Shown here: positions 1 through 13,133 of the stretch, in pieces
Layout: every line of letters begins with the position of its first letter
Numbering within the stretch: the first letter of the stretch is position 1
Source of the DNA: Ctena decussata
Lineage: Eukaryota > Mollusca > Bivalvia > Lucinida > Lucinidae
DNA: 64,000 nt
Assembly (NCBI GenBank): GCA_963989385.1
Contig: OZ022503.1
Location: 54,186,858-54,250,857 of the forward strand
Reading direction: 5' to 3'
The notes under the pieces: generated by a model
The model's database searches: none
What the model was told of the DNA's origin: nothing
What the model saw: the letters and a program-made list of their open reading frames with translations, nothing else
Position numbers and translations under genes: made by a program

Positions 1-161
1 GTTCAGCTCCCCCACTCCCCTTCCTCATAGTATCTGAAAATGGAAAAAAAAAGATCACCAAAAGAAGTCCAACACTCTTAGGTTATAAAGCAACTATTAT
101 CACATGACATAACCAATCACAACACAACCTAACCGAGATTAACTTACTATTAGAGACAGAG

Positions 162-735
162 CAAATATTTGGCAAGTTTTATCATCTGAGTCTACCTTAT
201 GCCTGACCTTACATTTACCTTATGCCTGACCTTACATTTATTGCGTCGATTCAACCCCATGAAGTTGAACCAACGGTGATTCAATTTAAGCAAATATTTG
301 GCAAGTTTTATCATCAGAGTCTACCTTATGCCTGACCTTACATTTACCTTCTGCCTGACCTTACATTTATTGCGTCGATTCAACCCCATGAAGTTGAATC
401 AACAGTGATTCAATTTGAGCAAATATTTGGCAAGTTTTATCATCTGAGTCTACCTTATGCCTGACCTTACATTTACCTTATGCCTGACCTTACATTTATT
501 GCGTCGATTCAACCCCATGAAGTTGAACCAACGGTGATTCAATTTGAGCAAATATTTGGCAAGTTTTATCATCTGAGTCTACCTTATGCCTGACCTTACA
601 TTTACCTTATGCCTGACCTTACATTTATTGCGTCGATTCAACCCCATGAAGTTGAACCAACGGTGATTCAATTTAAGCAAATATTTGGCAAGTTTTATCA
701 TCTGAGTCTACCTTATGCCTGACCTTACATTATTA
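162..735. repeat. 129-bp tandem repeat, about 4.5 copies
   Basis: The motif GCAAATATTTGGCAAG recurs at 162, 290, 419, 548 and 677, a period of 128-129 bp. Each unit itself holds a doubled CCTTATGCCTGACCTTACAT segment. Copies differ by only a few bases, so the array looks young. There is no coding potential. The spacers are not unique and the unit is not palindromic, so this is a minisatellite, not a CRISPR array. Confidence 0.93.
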
Positions 736-1043
736 GGGGTGAGGCGGTGGCTTCTAGTCGCATGTCCAAGGTTTTTAAGGTTAGTTAAAACAAGAGCTGT
801 CGCCTGACAGCATAGCTCGCCTGAATTGGTGCTTGCCCATCACTCAGCCCCTATGGTGGTGTGGACTGCTATGCATAAAACTTCATGCAAGCATGTCCAT
901 AATGAAAACACATTTATAAACAAAAGCTATCTCAGAAATAAGTCTTAAAATAAAATTAGAATAAAAAAAATGAAATGAAATTTCAAAGTCCATGAGCTTG
1001 AGGTAAAAAAAAAAAAATGACGGGTGGGGGGTGGGGGCTATGT

Positions 1044-1539
1044 CAGTGTTAGAAATAAGGCTCAGACAGCAACTTGCCCAGGAGCAACCTGAAATGAATT
1101 TCAACTTGCCCCCGAAGACTTCAACTTGCCCCCCTGTATTTCATTGCAATTAAACCATTTATATGTCATTTTCTTCCTAAGTCACATAAGTAAACATACT
1201 CCAAAAATGCTCTCCCTTTCTGAAACACTATTATAAAGCATGAATTTATGAACTTCAGAGGTGACTGGCCTACAGTTTTAATCACAGCTGCCTAATCATT
1301 TTCATAGCACTACTTTGGCTGGGATTCTTTTCATTTTTCTCGTTCAAAACACTTTATATAGGTGATGTTCAAACTTCTCATGCAAAACTTCAAAAAAGAC
1401 ATGAAACAAAATTATTTTCCAGAACTTTATCTCCCAGAATTTCAGGTTGTCCAGGGGGCAACCTTCCAAGACTACCAGCTTGCCCCCAGCAAATTTAACC
1501 TGTGTCGGGCAAGTGGGCAATTGCTTATTTCTAACACTG
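1044..1539. mobile_element. CAG-terminated hAT-like MITE, 496 bp
   Basis: The termini are CAGTGTTAGAAATAAG (1044-1059) and its exact reverse complement (1524-1539). A 6-bp direct repeat CTATGT flanks it (1038-1043 and 1540-1545). Removing the element restores the tandem unit of the surrounding Helentron-like repeat, which supports a real insertion. Short ACTTGCCC motifs repeat near both ends in opposite orientations, as transposase-binding subterminal repeats do in hAT elements. No transposase is encoded. The 6-bp duplication is shorter than the 8 bp usual for hAT, so the superfamily is provisional. Confidence 0.75.
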
Positions 1540-1640
1540 CTATGTGGACTGCTATGCATAAAACTTCATGCAAGCATGTCCATAATGAAAACACAAAAGC
1601 TATCTCAGAAATAAGTCTTAAAATAAAATTAAAATAAAAA

Positions 1641-3340
1641 CAAGAGGCCCAAATGGGCCTGATATCGCTCACCTGGCTATTGTGCAAAGGGACGAATCTG
1701 ATACAAAATTGGTCCAATTCCACTGAGAATTTCTCATTTTCACATTTTGCTACTTTTAGTAACAGAGGCCAACTTGCCTGGTCTTTATATATTTACTTTT
1801 GAAACACCTCAATGCAAGAATCATTTTGCCACAAATTTCATCAAAATCCATTCAGGGGTTACTGAGATATTGCCAGTTTGGTGTTTTGTGCTATTTTTAG
1901 TAACGGCAGATGGCGGCCATCTTGGATTGCTAAAATGCAAAAAATCGAAAAGCCTTCATGCAAGGACCATTTTGACACAAATTTGGTCCAATTCCATTGA
2001 GATTTTCTAATTTTCACATTTTTCTATTTTTAGTAACAGAGGCCAATATGACTGGTCTAGAGTTAGATATTTTTGAAACATCTCAATGCAAGAATCATTT
2101 TGACACAAATTTCGTCAAAATCCATTCAGCGGTTACTGAGATATTGTCATTTTCATGTTTTGTGCTATTTTTAGTAACGGCAGATGGCAGCCATCTTGGA
2201 ATGCCAAATTGCAATTAATCGAAACGACTTCATGCAAGGAACATTCTGACACAACATTGGTCCAATTCCATTCAAGGGTTCTTGAGTAATTGTCATTTTT
2301 ATGTTTGTGCTATTTTTAGTAACACAAGATGGCGGCCATCTTGGAATGCCAAATTGCAATTAATCGAAACGGCTTCATGCAAGGAACATTCTGACACAAA
2401 ATTGGTCCAATTCCATTCAAGGGCTCTTGAGAAATTGTCATTTTTATGTTTGTGCTATTTTTAGTAACGGCCCCCATGGTGCCCATCTTGGATAGTCAAC
2501 TGGCACAAAATTGAAATAATTCCATTCAAGAACCATTTCTGACCAAATCTGGTCATAACTGGTTGCATTTTCTTTAGATATTGACATTTGAGCAAAATCG
2601 GCCTTGTAAACGCTAAGTAGGTCACTGTGACCTAATTCCGCTATAGATTTTTTTTATTTTTACAATTTTTAATATCAAGGTCCCACTTATGTTCCATGCA
2701 AACTTTCAACCAAATATACCAAATGGTTCTGGAGAAGACGTTGATTTTGTTGTTTTTGCTATTTTTAGTAACGGCAGCCATCTTGGATTCTTGACCTGAC
2801 CCAATTTTACAATTTTGAAACCCTGCAGTCTGGTCATGCTACATGAGAAATTTGAGATCCATGGGCTTAGTGGTTTTAGAGAAGAAGTTGTTTGAAGTTG
2901 TTTAAATAGGTCATTTTTTGACATTGGCATTTGAGCAAAATTACACACGTAAACAGAAAGTAGGTCACTGTGACAAAACTCCGCTACAGATTTTTTTCAT
3001 TTTTACAATTTTGTATACCAAGGTTTCACTGATGTTCCATGCCAAAATTCAGACAAATATACCCAGTGGTTCTGGAGAAGAAGTTTATTTTGTTGTTTTT
3101 GCTATTTTTAGTAACGGCGGCCATCTTGGATTTTCAACCTGACCCAATTTTACAATTCTGAGACCCTGGAGTCAAATCATGCTCCATGTGAAATTTGAGA
3201 ACAATGGGACCAGTAGTTTTACAGAAGAAGATGTTTGAATATTTGTTTTTAGGTGTTGACGGACAAATTCCGTGACGACGCACGACGCACGCATTGGTAT
3301 GACAATAGCTCACTATGGCCCTTCGGGCCAGGTGAGCTAA
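1641..3340 (+). mobile_element. Helentron-like family A, copy 1
   Basis: Starts with the hairpin AGGCCCAAATGGGCCT and GCTCACCTGGC (1667-1677). It ends with the hairpin GGCCCTTCGGGCC and the exact inverse GCCAGGTGAGC (3327-3337), then TAA. The interior is tandem modules of about 145 bp, then about 340 bp, each carrying a TTTTTAGTAAC block and usually GGCCATCTTGG. It lacks one two-module block present in the copies at 49863 and 60937. The short reading frames inside are by-products of the repeat and carry no known domain. Confidence 0.75.
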
Positions 3341-4297
3341 AAATGAAATGAAATTTCAAAGTCCATGAGCTTGAGGTAAAAAAACTGACGGGTGGGGGGG
3401 GGATAGGATGTATCAAAACCCTGAACCATTATCAAACATCAGCCCAAGTATTAGTATCAACTGAGTCCATCATCGTGGCACTGTGAAATTATGTCTTCAT
3501 AAATATAAAACTTTAACCAAAATCTTTAAAACAAAATTCTAAGTCGATGACCTTGACTTCAAGGTCACCCAGTGGGGTAAGTATAAGGTGTTTTGTAAAA
3601 ACTCAAAAATGAGTCTAACATCAGTTCAAGTATAAACTAAATCTCTGCAAAGCATTATGAATCAGTATGCAATTACAAAACTTTAAAAAAGACAAAAATT
3701 TCCTAAGTCCCTGACCTTGACATCAAGATCACTGAGCGGGGTTGGGGTAGTACTCTGTAGATCTAACTACAGTGCAAATATAAAAAGAATTCATCTCTGG
3801 GTTCAGGAGATATGTGTCTTTTAAAAACTTTAACCAAAACATCCAATCAATAAAAAGACAATATTCTAAGTCCATGACCTTGACATCAAGGTCACAGAGG
3901 GGGGTGGGGGTAGTACCTTCGAAAACTTTAGACCAATATCTAACTTTAGTGCAAGTATCAATGGAATCCATCCATGGGTTCAGGAGATATTGGGCTTTAT
4001 AAAACTTTAACCAAAACATCCAGTCCAAAACACCACCAATTTTCTAAGCCCATGACCTTGACATCAAGGTCACAGAGTGGGGTGGGGGTGTTACCCTGTT
4101 AAACCTTAGACCAATATCTAGCTACAGTGCAAGTATCAAAAGAATCCATCCATGGGTTAAGGAGATAGAGGTCTTTAAAAAACTTTAACCAAAACATCCA
4201 ATTCGAACACCGACGCGGACGCGGACGCTGACGCAGACGCCGACGCCATGGTGACAACAATAGCTCTTCCTGAACTTTCGTTCAGACGAGCTAAAAA

Positions 4298-5204
4298 CTA
4301 TTCACATATTTGAATTTTGGTGGAAGTATCTGGAAATTAAGATATTGTTGTCAGTCAAGATACATGTATTATTATTACTCCATGTAAAATCACCCTGTAT
4401 TTCGGGGGAATCGACAATATCATTTTAAATGAGTATTTTAAAAAATCCGTTCACAACAGCTGAAGCATTTCCTTGAATGGAATTTATAAGTTATCAAAAA
4501 GTACTTGCGAGAAGTTGAAATACAACAGTTAAAGAAAATATAAAAGACGAGTCTCGTTTACTATCATTTGAAGCCTCTGAATTCCAGAGGCAAACGCCCA
4601 AAACTAGAAATCTGCTAAAATTCTGTAAATTTCCTTTGTTGCCTAGCAACCACATTTGTTTGGTAATGTATAATGATAACTGTAACTTATTAAAATGGCA
4701 ACATCATGCGCTCCGTCCAACCTGCAATTTTTCTTGTTCATGCAGTTCGATCTGGGGCCATATTTATAAACCAACTTAAGTTGTTGCTATGCTGTTGCTA
4801 AGGCTAAATCTCTATGAAGGAGATTCTTTACAACTATGAAATTTTCTCTGGAGGAACAGTCTTTTTAGTATAGTATGAAATAAACCTAGTATTATCATTA
4901 GGCTCCATTCAAGTATATTGGAACTATAACCCAAACCTATACAACAAATGGCTAAGTCCTAGTTATTGACACCTGGCCCCACCCATGAGCTTGACCCTGC
5001 AGCTTCTGCTGTCCAGATCAAAAGTAATGATGCAGAGATATCATGAACCAATATGGAAGAATCTTCAATGTAGTTACATGAGTTATGAGCAATCAAAAAG
5101 GTTTAACACAAAACTTTGACATAATGAAATTGCCTAAGTCCTAATTACTGACCCTTGGCCCCACCCTGGGGCTAGGATAATTTTCACTTATTTCGAGCCA
5201 ATCG
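4298..5204. other. Intergenic, no gene seen
   Basis: AT-rich sequence without an ORF of note. Around 4970-5170 a phrase resembling CCTAAGTCCTA...GACCCTTGGCCCCACCC occurs twice, so this is probably an older, decayed tandem-unit element. Nothing else is assignable. Confidence 0.5.
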
Positions 5205-6230
5205 TAAAGCAGAGGTGGGCAAAAGCCGGAGCTCCCGGGAAAAACAAGCGAATTCCGTGAATTTATATCCTCCACCGAAGTGGCCCTGATTTATTTATGG
5301 TTGTTCTAAGTTTCATAAAATTTTAAGTTTCATAAAATTTTGTTCACTGGTTACCTAGGAGACTGAACTTGTGGATTGTTCATAAAATCAAGGGCAATAA
5401 CTCTAAGATAAGTAAGGAATAAGCTGAAGCTGTTCTTCTTAAACACTTGCCTCAGCATCACCGCACTATGATGATACATTTTTAATTCCATTACAAGAAA
5501 TTTTGTTTGTCAGCACCCTACTAATGGCTAAGTTGTGGATCAATTCAAGGGCGTTAAATCATGCACTACTGAAGAGATTATGACAAAACTTAATGTGCAC
5601 TGCTGTCTCATGGCAATATATAATTATTATAGGTGTCATGATATTCCATTGATTGGTTACTTAGTTATGACTCAATTTGTTGATTTTAAACCAATTCAAA
5701 GGGCAATAACTCATTGCTTACTGAAGCAATTCCGACAAACTGTAAGATGCACCAATGTGTTATGGTGACACATATTTAGTATAATTTTCATAGAATTCTA
5801 TTCATTGATAACTTAGTTATGGCTGGAAGTGGCAATCTCACATTGATTCAAGGGCAATAACTCATGCACTATTAATGCCATTCTGATGAATCTTTATGTG
5901 CATATCCGCGATATGGTGATACATATTCAGTTTAAATTTCATGAAGTATTGATAATTGGTTACTTGGTTATGGATCATTTCACTGATATTAAGTCAATTA
6001 AAGGGCAATAACTCATGCATTACTGAAGCCAGTCTGTTGAAACTTCATGTGCCGCAGCGTGTTATAGTGATATATATTTATTTTAAGTTTCATGAAATTC
6101 CGTCCAGTGGCTACTTATTTATGGCTCCGGACGGAAAGACGGACGGAAGGGCGGACGGACGGACAGACAGACAGCCGGACGGACATCGAAAAAACTATAT
6201 CCCTCCGCCTTCGGCTGGGGATATAAAAAC
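5205..6230 (+). mobile_element. Helentron-like element (family H)
   Basis: The left end near 5205-5290 contains TATATCCTCCACCGAAG. The right end (6193-6220) is a hairpin running from CTATATCCCTCCGCC to GGCTGGGGATATA, partly the inverse of the left motif. Between them are units of roughly 170 bp with GGGCAATAACTCATGCA. A GGACGGAC-type microsatellite (6128-6183) precedes the terminal hairpin, as in several other families in this window. No protein-coding content. Confidence 0.55.
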
Positions 6231-6642
6231 ACACCTGAACTTCCGTATGCAGAACTTGGCTTTCTCGCATGTGCGCCAGCGAGGCTTGAACACACAACGG
6301 TGAGAGACCTGACGTTTTAGAGTCAGCGTTCTTTTCCTTTATGTTACCCTTCCATCTGATCGATCTAACTAAAATACTGTAGAAAAGGCTGTAAAACCGT
6401 AAAAAAGTCATCCATCCAATAAAGAGAGTACCCATAACATATTTTGTAGGTAACGGAATAAAAGTACCGTGATAATTTTAAGTATTGTGTCAGATGATAA
6501 GCAAACAGTGCAGTCCCAGATCAGACTCCTCTCAAAGGAGCAGTCTAATCAAGACTAACTCTGTTTGCCTTACAGTATTATCATTGGTAGTTTAGGGGTC
6601 CCAGATTTTAGAATTTTTAAGGTAGTCAAACATATCACCATA

Positions 6643-6875
6643 TGAGCCGCGGCACGACAAAACTAAAGAAGTGGTTGTGCGCCCAGCGCAGAGTCAGACC
6701 AGCCTAGGCATAAGCCCAGTCTGATCAGAGTCTTTGCTGTCCGCATGGTGGTAGCTTAGACCCTTAGCTACCCTGAAAGTCCTTAGCGGAGAGTCTGATC
6801 CGACTGGGCGGATGCTCAGGCTGATCTGAGTCTGCGCTGGACGCACAACCACTTTTTTTCTCGTGTCGCGGCTCA
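6643..6875. repeat. Fold-back MITE, copy 1
   Basis: Termini TGAGCCGCGGCACGA and TCGTGTCGCGGCTCA are inverted copies, and the arms continue inward for about 100 bp through GTGGTTGTGCGCCCAGCGCA and CCAGTCTGATCAG. The transcript would fold into one long hairpin. No clear target duplication was found. Confidence 0.8.
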
Positions 6876-7460
6876 GCTATTTTGTTCTACTGATTCTTAC
6901 CATATCCTGTTTATCCTGGTATTTGCCCTGAACTTCTTCTTTCCTTTGGTCAGTTGTGGCTTTTTCCACCCACAGGGACTTCAGTTCTTGTTACAGTGCC
7001 TCACGATACATCATCACATTCTGCAGACACATAAATATACACAATCAGAACATTACATAACAAGCATACCGCAGAATACGGCCTATCGTCTCACCAGAAA
7101 CTCGATTAAAAATTTACGCAGCCGAAGAGACGACGCCGGAAGAGTATTACCTGCATCTTGTTTCTTCTTGTCGAAGGCGAGTCGATTAAAGATCAATGGC
7201 AAAACGCCCCTCCCCCTCACCCCCTACCCGCCCCCTTCTTCCACTTCAACGTATGTTAATGTAAGCTATTCGGTAATTGGATTAAAAATGGTTCATGGCT
7301 ACAAACCAAGTAGTGATCAAAGGTCATAACTCTAACAGAACGCATATGATTAATCATTATCTTAACCCATTTATGCCCCGTTGACTATTCTATCCTTTTC
7401 AAACGGATGAGTCCATTTGTCAATTAAGGGGTGTCTGGTTTAGTTGATTTTTATCATTAA

Positions 7461-7698
7461 TGAGCCGCGACGCGAGAAAACCAACAAAGTGGTTGTGCGC
7501 CCAGCGCAGACTCAGATCAGCCTGGGCATCCGCCCAGTCTGATGAGAGACGACGCTAAGCGTTTAAAGGATAGCTAAGGGTCTAAGCTACCTCCATGCGG
7601 ACAGCAAAGACTCTGATCAGACTGGGCGGATGCCCAGGCTTATCTGAGTCTGCGCTGGGCGCATAACCACATTGTTGGTTTTCTCGCGTCGCGGCTCA
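7461..7698. repeat. Fold-back MITE, copy 2
   Basis: Same family as 6643-6875. The ends are TGAGCCGCGACGCGAGAAAA and its inverse. The arms match over most of their length, with internal TGGGCATCCGCCCAGTCTGAT. Confidence 0.85.
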
Positions 7699-7802
7699 TT
7701 TTTATTTTATTCTAAAGAGAAATACCCATTTATCTTATGCATATAGTGTAGCAATTTGCGGCGTCTGATCAGGGCATGCACTGTTTGCATATGTCCTATT
7801 AA

Positions 7803-8029
7803 TGCTCAACACGAAAAAAGCAACATTGTGACGTGGTTGTGCGCTCAGCACAGACTCAGATCGGCCTGGGCATCCGCCCAGTCCGATCAGACACTTCGCT
7901 AAACGCTCAAAAGGCAGCTAAGGGTCTAAGCTGCGGACAGCGAAGACTGATCGGACTGGGCGGATGCCCAGGCTGATCTGAGTCTGCACTGGGCGCACAA
8001 CCTCTTTGTTGGTTTTGTCGTGTAGGCAT
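7803..8029. repeat. Fold-back MITE, copy 3, diverged ends
   Basis: The arms CAGATCGGCCTGGGCATCCG and their inverse match copies 1 and 2. The outer ends (TGCTCAACACGA and TCGTGTAGGCA) have mutated away from TGAGCCGCG. Three copies lie within 1.4 kb. Confidence 0.75.
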
Positions 8030-8669
8030 AAATGGATTAACTAGAGCAAGTTAGCACGTATACACCGCTTGATGAAGCCACCGCCTACTATTATGGTATG
8101 AACCTCGAAGTAAACCTAGTCATACATCAGAAGGCTCTATCAAAGTACATAACAAATATCAGTAACAAGTAAAACTTAACAAAAGTTTTTAATGCAAATG
8201 TATAAAGCTGCGACCTTGATCTTGGTCAGCAGCAGCATCCACATGATGTCAAATAATCTGCATGAACCTCGAAAAAAACTAATTACATAACATAAATAGG
8301 GTCCATCATAGGATATTGGAAATACAAAAGAATATAAACTTAACACAAAACTTTAAGTCTGTGTCCTTGACCTTAGGCCAACAACAGCATCCAGATCATA
8401 TCAACTATAAAGCTGTGACCTTGACCTTGGTCATTAGCACCATTCAGAATCTGCATGTACCTATTGCAAACCAAGTCATATACATGTACCTATATGTTCC
8501 ACAAAAGGATACTGGAAAATCCCTCCTAAAAATGACGAAAATCGTTCAAAAGTTATACAGTTTTCCTACCCAACAGCTCCAATCACGGCTGTCCTAGTTC
8601 AAATACTTTTCCTTTATCTTGCTTACCAATTTAAAATGCAGAAACTTTCAAAAAAAAACAAAAAAAAAA
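8030..8669. other. Intergenic; weak tandem-unit remnant
   Basis: GCTG(C/T)GACCTTGA(T/C)CTTGGTCA recurs with about 200-bp spacing, and CATGAACCTCGAA occurs twice. This suggests a decayed tandem-unit repeat. No gene was found. Confidence 0.45.
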
Positions 8670-9271
8670 CAAGGGCTTCGCAAGCGGCGCATAATACGCC
8701 CGTTTCAATGTCCTAAAGGAGTTACAGCATGAACAAGATTGTTTACAAAAGGATAGACAGGCAGACAAACAGGGGCAACCACTCTATAATTAACTAGAAC
8801 TGTAAGCGAATCCGACTATCCCCCCCCCCCCCCCCCCACCCACCCACACACACACCTTAATTGCTTAAATCAAATGGTGTTATTTTCGTAACAAAAAGTA
8901 TAAAGAGGGAGAGAAATCATTGTTACCATGTATACCAAATATGAATTGTTGCTGTGAAATCTGTTACAAAAAATTACATTATTCAAAGTCAGGAGAGAAA
9001 GAAAATTGGAAAAATATAGGGAAGAATAAGCAAAAGACTGGTTCTCAATCCCACAATACAACAAGTTCTCATCAACCTGCATACAAAATTCCCTACTCTT
9101 ACTTACAGATGCACAGAAATCTTTTGCGCAAAAAATGCATTATTCAAAGTAAAGAGAGAAAGAAAATCAGACAAATACAGGGAATAAAAATAGCCATCAG
9201 AGGAGATGGCAAATCCCCCGACCGCAGGCCCCCTGCGCCTTGGTAAACAGGGTGCACTTCAAAACGCATAT

Positions 9272-9609
9272 AAATAGTATACTGTCATTCTTTTATGCTC
9301 CTTATTGACATTATCTGCTTAACTGTTTTGGTCTGAGTGTTAGATAATCATGCATCTGTTAAGCAGATAATGTCAATAAGGAGCATAAAAGAATGACAGT
9401 ATACTATTTAGCCATCAGAGGAGATGGCAGTATACTATTTAGCCACCAGAGGAGATGGCAAATCCCCCGACCGCAGGCCCCCTGCGCCTTGGTAAACAGG
9501 GTGCACTTCAAAACGCATATAAATAGTATACTGTCATTCTTTTATGCTCCTTATTGACATTATCTGCTTAACAGATGCATGATTATCTAACACTCAGACC
9601 AAAACAGTA
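9272..9609. repeat. Inverted duplication inside family D
   Basis: Arms of 52 bp (9272-9323 and 9358-9409) are perfect inverted copies around a 34-bp loop. The loop is the inverse of sequence that reappears near 9572-9605. The GCCATCAGAGGAGATGGC hairpin occurs three times (9193, 9412 and, with one change, 9441). The copy of family D at 43729 lacks this arrangement. Confidence 0.85.
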
Positions 9610-10713
9610 TGCCAGATTGCTAAAAAGAGGTAAAATCTCAAATAGCAACCCGTGTAGACAATGTATTGCATATGATACATTCAACATTTCAAAATGTGTG
9701 AATAACTTCATAAGTACAAGCCCTACAAATCTAATAAAAAAAAAAAAAAATTTTTTTTAGGTGGGGGGGGGGGGGGGGGGGGGGCGGGTCTCGGAAAAGT
9801 ATGAAAGCAAGTGTCATTTTTTTATAAGACAAACTGTCATGATCTGATATCCATATCTGTGAAGTATCATAAAAATATTTCAAAGAGTATTCAAGTTATG
9901 GAGCGAACACTAAATCACACCTAAAACCATCAAGGGGGAAATAGCTCAAAAAGTTAGAAAGCAAGAGTTGTCATTCTTGTTCGCGACACATCAGCATGAC
10001 CTGTTCTACACAACTATGAAGTATCATGAAAATATTCCAAAGGGTATTCAAGTTATGGAGCGGACACAAAATCACACCTAAAACCATCAAGGGCAGGGCT
10101 GTGGAAATATTAAAAAAATCCACTTGTCCAGGGACAAGTACACTAAAAAAATTCACTTGTCCTGACCAAAAGGTACTTGTCCGACTTTTTATAAATTATT
10201 TGAGCACATACAAAAGATAAAAGAAAAATGACTTTGTTCTTACCTTGATGTCAGGTTTATCCCATTGTACAGGGCTTCCACTAACTTTCAAAATTTGGAA
10301 GTCCAGACTTCCATGGTGTCAGATTTGGACGTAATGAGAGAATTTTTGGAAGTCTGAAGTTTTTAGGAATGACATGAATGGTTATTTTTACCTCCACCCC
10401 CCCCCCCCCCCCCCCCCAACACATCCCTCTCTCTCTCCCATATTGTAGTGAACTTTTTGTTCTTCGAAGGGAAGCCTAAGCATTTGCGCAGTCTAATCAG
10501 AGTCATTCCTGTTTGTGAACTATACGCAAGTCCTGAGCACTCTAAAAACTGAAGACTCGCCGTTGCACTGTCTGCTATTGTATAATGCCGCCGAATGGGC
10601 CGCGTCGGAAATACGGTGACTTACGGAACGTATAATGACACGCTTCCACCAAAGAACTCGGTTGTCGCTAGGTCGATGTTCATTATTATTCATGTTAGAT
10701 GCAAACAAGAAAG

Positions 10714-11372
10714 TGTTGCGTAATAGCTGTTCGCCTCTAAGATTGTTGTTGTATTTGGTCTAAAATTATTATAAAGTGTACTTTTAGTAAATCGGACAAA
10801 TCGGACAATGACGTAAGGGCCAAGTAGTAGGTAATTTGATAAAGTTGTTTGGAGATCTATATTAAGTTCATAATCAGGGTGGGTAAGACAGGTAATAATA
10901 TTTATTGCTTTGTTTACTTAGGAACCAGACAATTTATTGGCTTTTCCAGACAGTTTTGACACTATTTTTCTCGTAAATAAGATAAGTAAATTTCGGTCAC
11001 GAAAACAAACGTCATTCACCTAAATGTTTAATATAGTATTTTAGTCATTGTCATATGTGGCTGCCAATTCCTTATAAGGCTAGATAATGCTAAATTAAAG
11101 TCGACGTAATCTTTATAAATAGAAAATGACATGAGGTATATGGCTAAAAATAAGCAGGTGCGAGAGAGTATAAAAGGGGAAAGCAAGACTGTAAGAGGGG
11201 ACTTTTGCTGGGGTGTTGGTGAGAACAGGAGAGCAGTAGGTAGTTAGTAATGTTGTCAGTGGTCGAGAGCGGGAGTAGGGAGAGAGAGACTGCACTCCTG
11301 CTGGGAAATATGAACAGGAATAAAAGACAGTAAAACTATATAAAACCCGACTTCTCTTTTCACTACGTAACA
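10714..11372 (+). repeat. 5' LTR of the non-autonomous element
   Basis: Starts TGTTGCG and ends ACGTAACA. It holds TATAAAAG at 11169-11176 and AATAAA near 11318, in the spacing expected for a U3-R-U5 promoter and poly(A) signal. By eye it differs from the 3' copy at one base (near 11240). Confidence 0.9.
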
Positions 11373-13133
11373 CACAGTTTCCTTTTTGATGCTCGTGACC
11401 AGGATATGGACTTAACAACGTTATTTCTTGGACTTGACTTGTGAGACTCCAATGGTTGTTACCTTTGGGACACTTTGGTCAGGTAAATTTAGTCTATCTT
11501 ATTTTTCATAATCACTTAAATGGCTTTCCAGGACCGGACAAGCTGGCTTCAAAATTATGATTGCACAAGTTATAATTTTGTTAGGGGTTGAAGGGATTTA
11601 TCAGACAGTCGAAGTTCTTCATTGGAATGTTCAAAGTTATTAAGGGTTTTGTCCATATACCAATTTTATTTAAAGCGAACCTGGGGTAATTAAGAAAAAT
11701 AAAACAATTTTGGTTTAAGAAGTCGGGTTGCGACAAACGAAATGCTCGATTTGGGTTTATAAGTTTTCTTTTTCATAAAAGGATCATGAGAATACAATGG
11801 AACAGAGGAGAAAAAAATAGATAAATAAAAAAAAAACAAAAAAAAACATGCTATTGGAAACATTGTACATAAAGCTTTTTGTTAATAGTTTAGTTGCAGG
11901 GTTAATACATGTTCTCGTATAGTATTTTATTGACGGTATAAGAGTTGTGAAAGGCACAAAGGTATCGCCAGAAATATAATCTTTATCAGGTGTAAGGCTG
12001 GTGTGACTACTTGTCAAAGATTGTTTAAATCTTTGGGGAGATTTTCCCACATCAGCGACTGTACTTACGCTTGTGGTCGAACTGCTGCGGGATGCACAGT
12101 TTAGTACATAATTTTACTGCAAGAAGGGGAGCTTTTGCAAATGGTGTTGGCTGTAATTGTCAGGGCGTGCGTAACGCTTTAGAGGATAGCTTACCTCTGC
12201 ACCAGAAAGCAAAGCTGTTTTCGCTTCAGTAAGGAACTATTGGCGGGATACTGCATGTTGTATGTATGTGAGTGTGGTTGTTCTAAGTGTTGTTTATATA
12301 GAGTTTTATCAGTATGTAAGGGCAGAAAGTCTGCACGAATTTGAAGCTTGTTGATCGGTCCCTGCGTTTGTCGTTCTTAGTGGTGACGTAAATACGGTAG
12401 ACAGGAGTAAGCCAAATGACCATGAGGCAAGGGTGTCCTTGACTAATAAAAGGATGAAGTGAATACACTTTAGGACAGCGAGTAGTCTGTCCCACCTGTT
12501 GAGTAATGACACAAGTGTAAGATCGACAGTGGTTACCGGTACATCATGCTTGCTGAATGTACATCAGTGGTGGACGTTGAATTACTGCTTTATATGTCAG
12601 GATTATTTTCGTGTAAGTTCAAAAACAAAGATGGAAATGAGACAGCCTATTGATCTAGTTACTTCTTGATCGGCCCACATTAGTAAAGAAACAAACAAAC
12701 AGATAAACAGTGTTTTGGAAATTGCTAATTATCCATACAAGAAAACATTTTATCGTTTTGAGGCAGCAATCGTTTTGAGGCAGCAAAGTCTTATCTTCAG
12801 ACACACTGGCATATTAGATATCTAGGCAGCGGGCTAATTAATGAAGAAAAACATTTATGGTCTAGGAAAGATTAAACAGTGTAAATAGACATCTTTTATC
12901 AAAGCTGACGATTTGTACAAGATAAATAAAAGAACTAACAATCATTTACCTGTTCTTATATTTTGGACCACATGTATCATTAATCAGAATAACTTTACCT
13001 TTCGATGTGAACAGTTTAAATTCCGACTTAACTTGTGAAATTGGAACGTACAGTAAGGAAAAAAAAAAGGAACATTGCAAAAGTGACATTTAATTATCGA
13101 GCAAATTGAACGCTGAACGTAGCCGGTGCTACT

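Larger units (their letters stand above)
791..4297 (+). mobile_element. Helentron-like non-autonomous element (family I), interrupted twice
   Basis: The left end (791-835) has a hairpin, GCTGTCGCCTGACAGC, followed by AGCTCGCCTGAA. The right end (4261-4292) has a hairpin closing on TTCAGACGAGCT, the imperfect inverse of the left motif, then an A run. The interior holds tandem units of about 180 bp carrying the stretch GTCCATGAGCTTGAGGT and CCTTGACATCAAGGTCAC. It is split by a CAG-terminated element at 1044-1539 and by a family A element at 1641-3340; the unit structure resumes on both sides. It has no ORF of note. Classification as a HINE rests on architecture only. Confidence 0.6.

Noticed and set aside
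162..735. CRISPR array
   Set aside because: Units are 129 bp, nearly identical throughout, with no unique spacers, in a eukaryotic context.
1747..2218. Short frames conserved in all three family A copies (for example those with TSQCKNHFDTNF)
   Set aside because: They recur because the DNA modules recur. They lack a domain, stop at module boundaries and shift with small indels.
11113..11418. Minus-strand ORF repeated at 14650-14910
   Set aside because: It lies in the two LTR copies, antisense to their TATA box and poly(A) signal. It repeats only because the LTR does.
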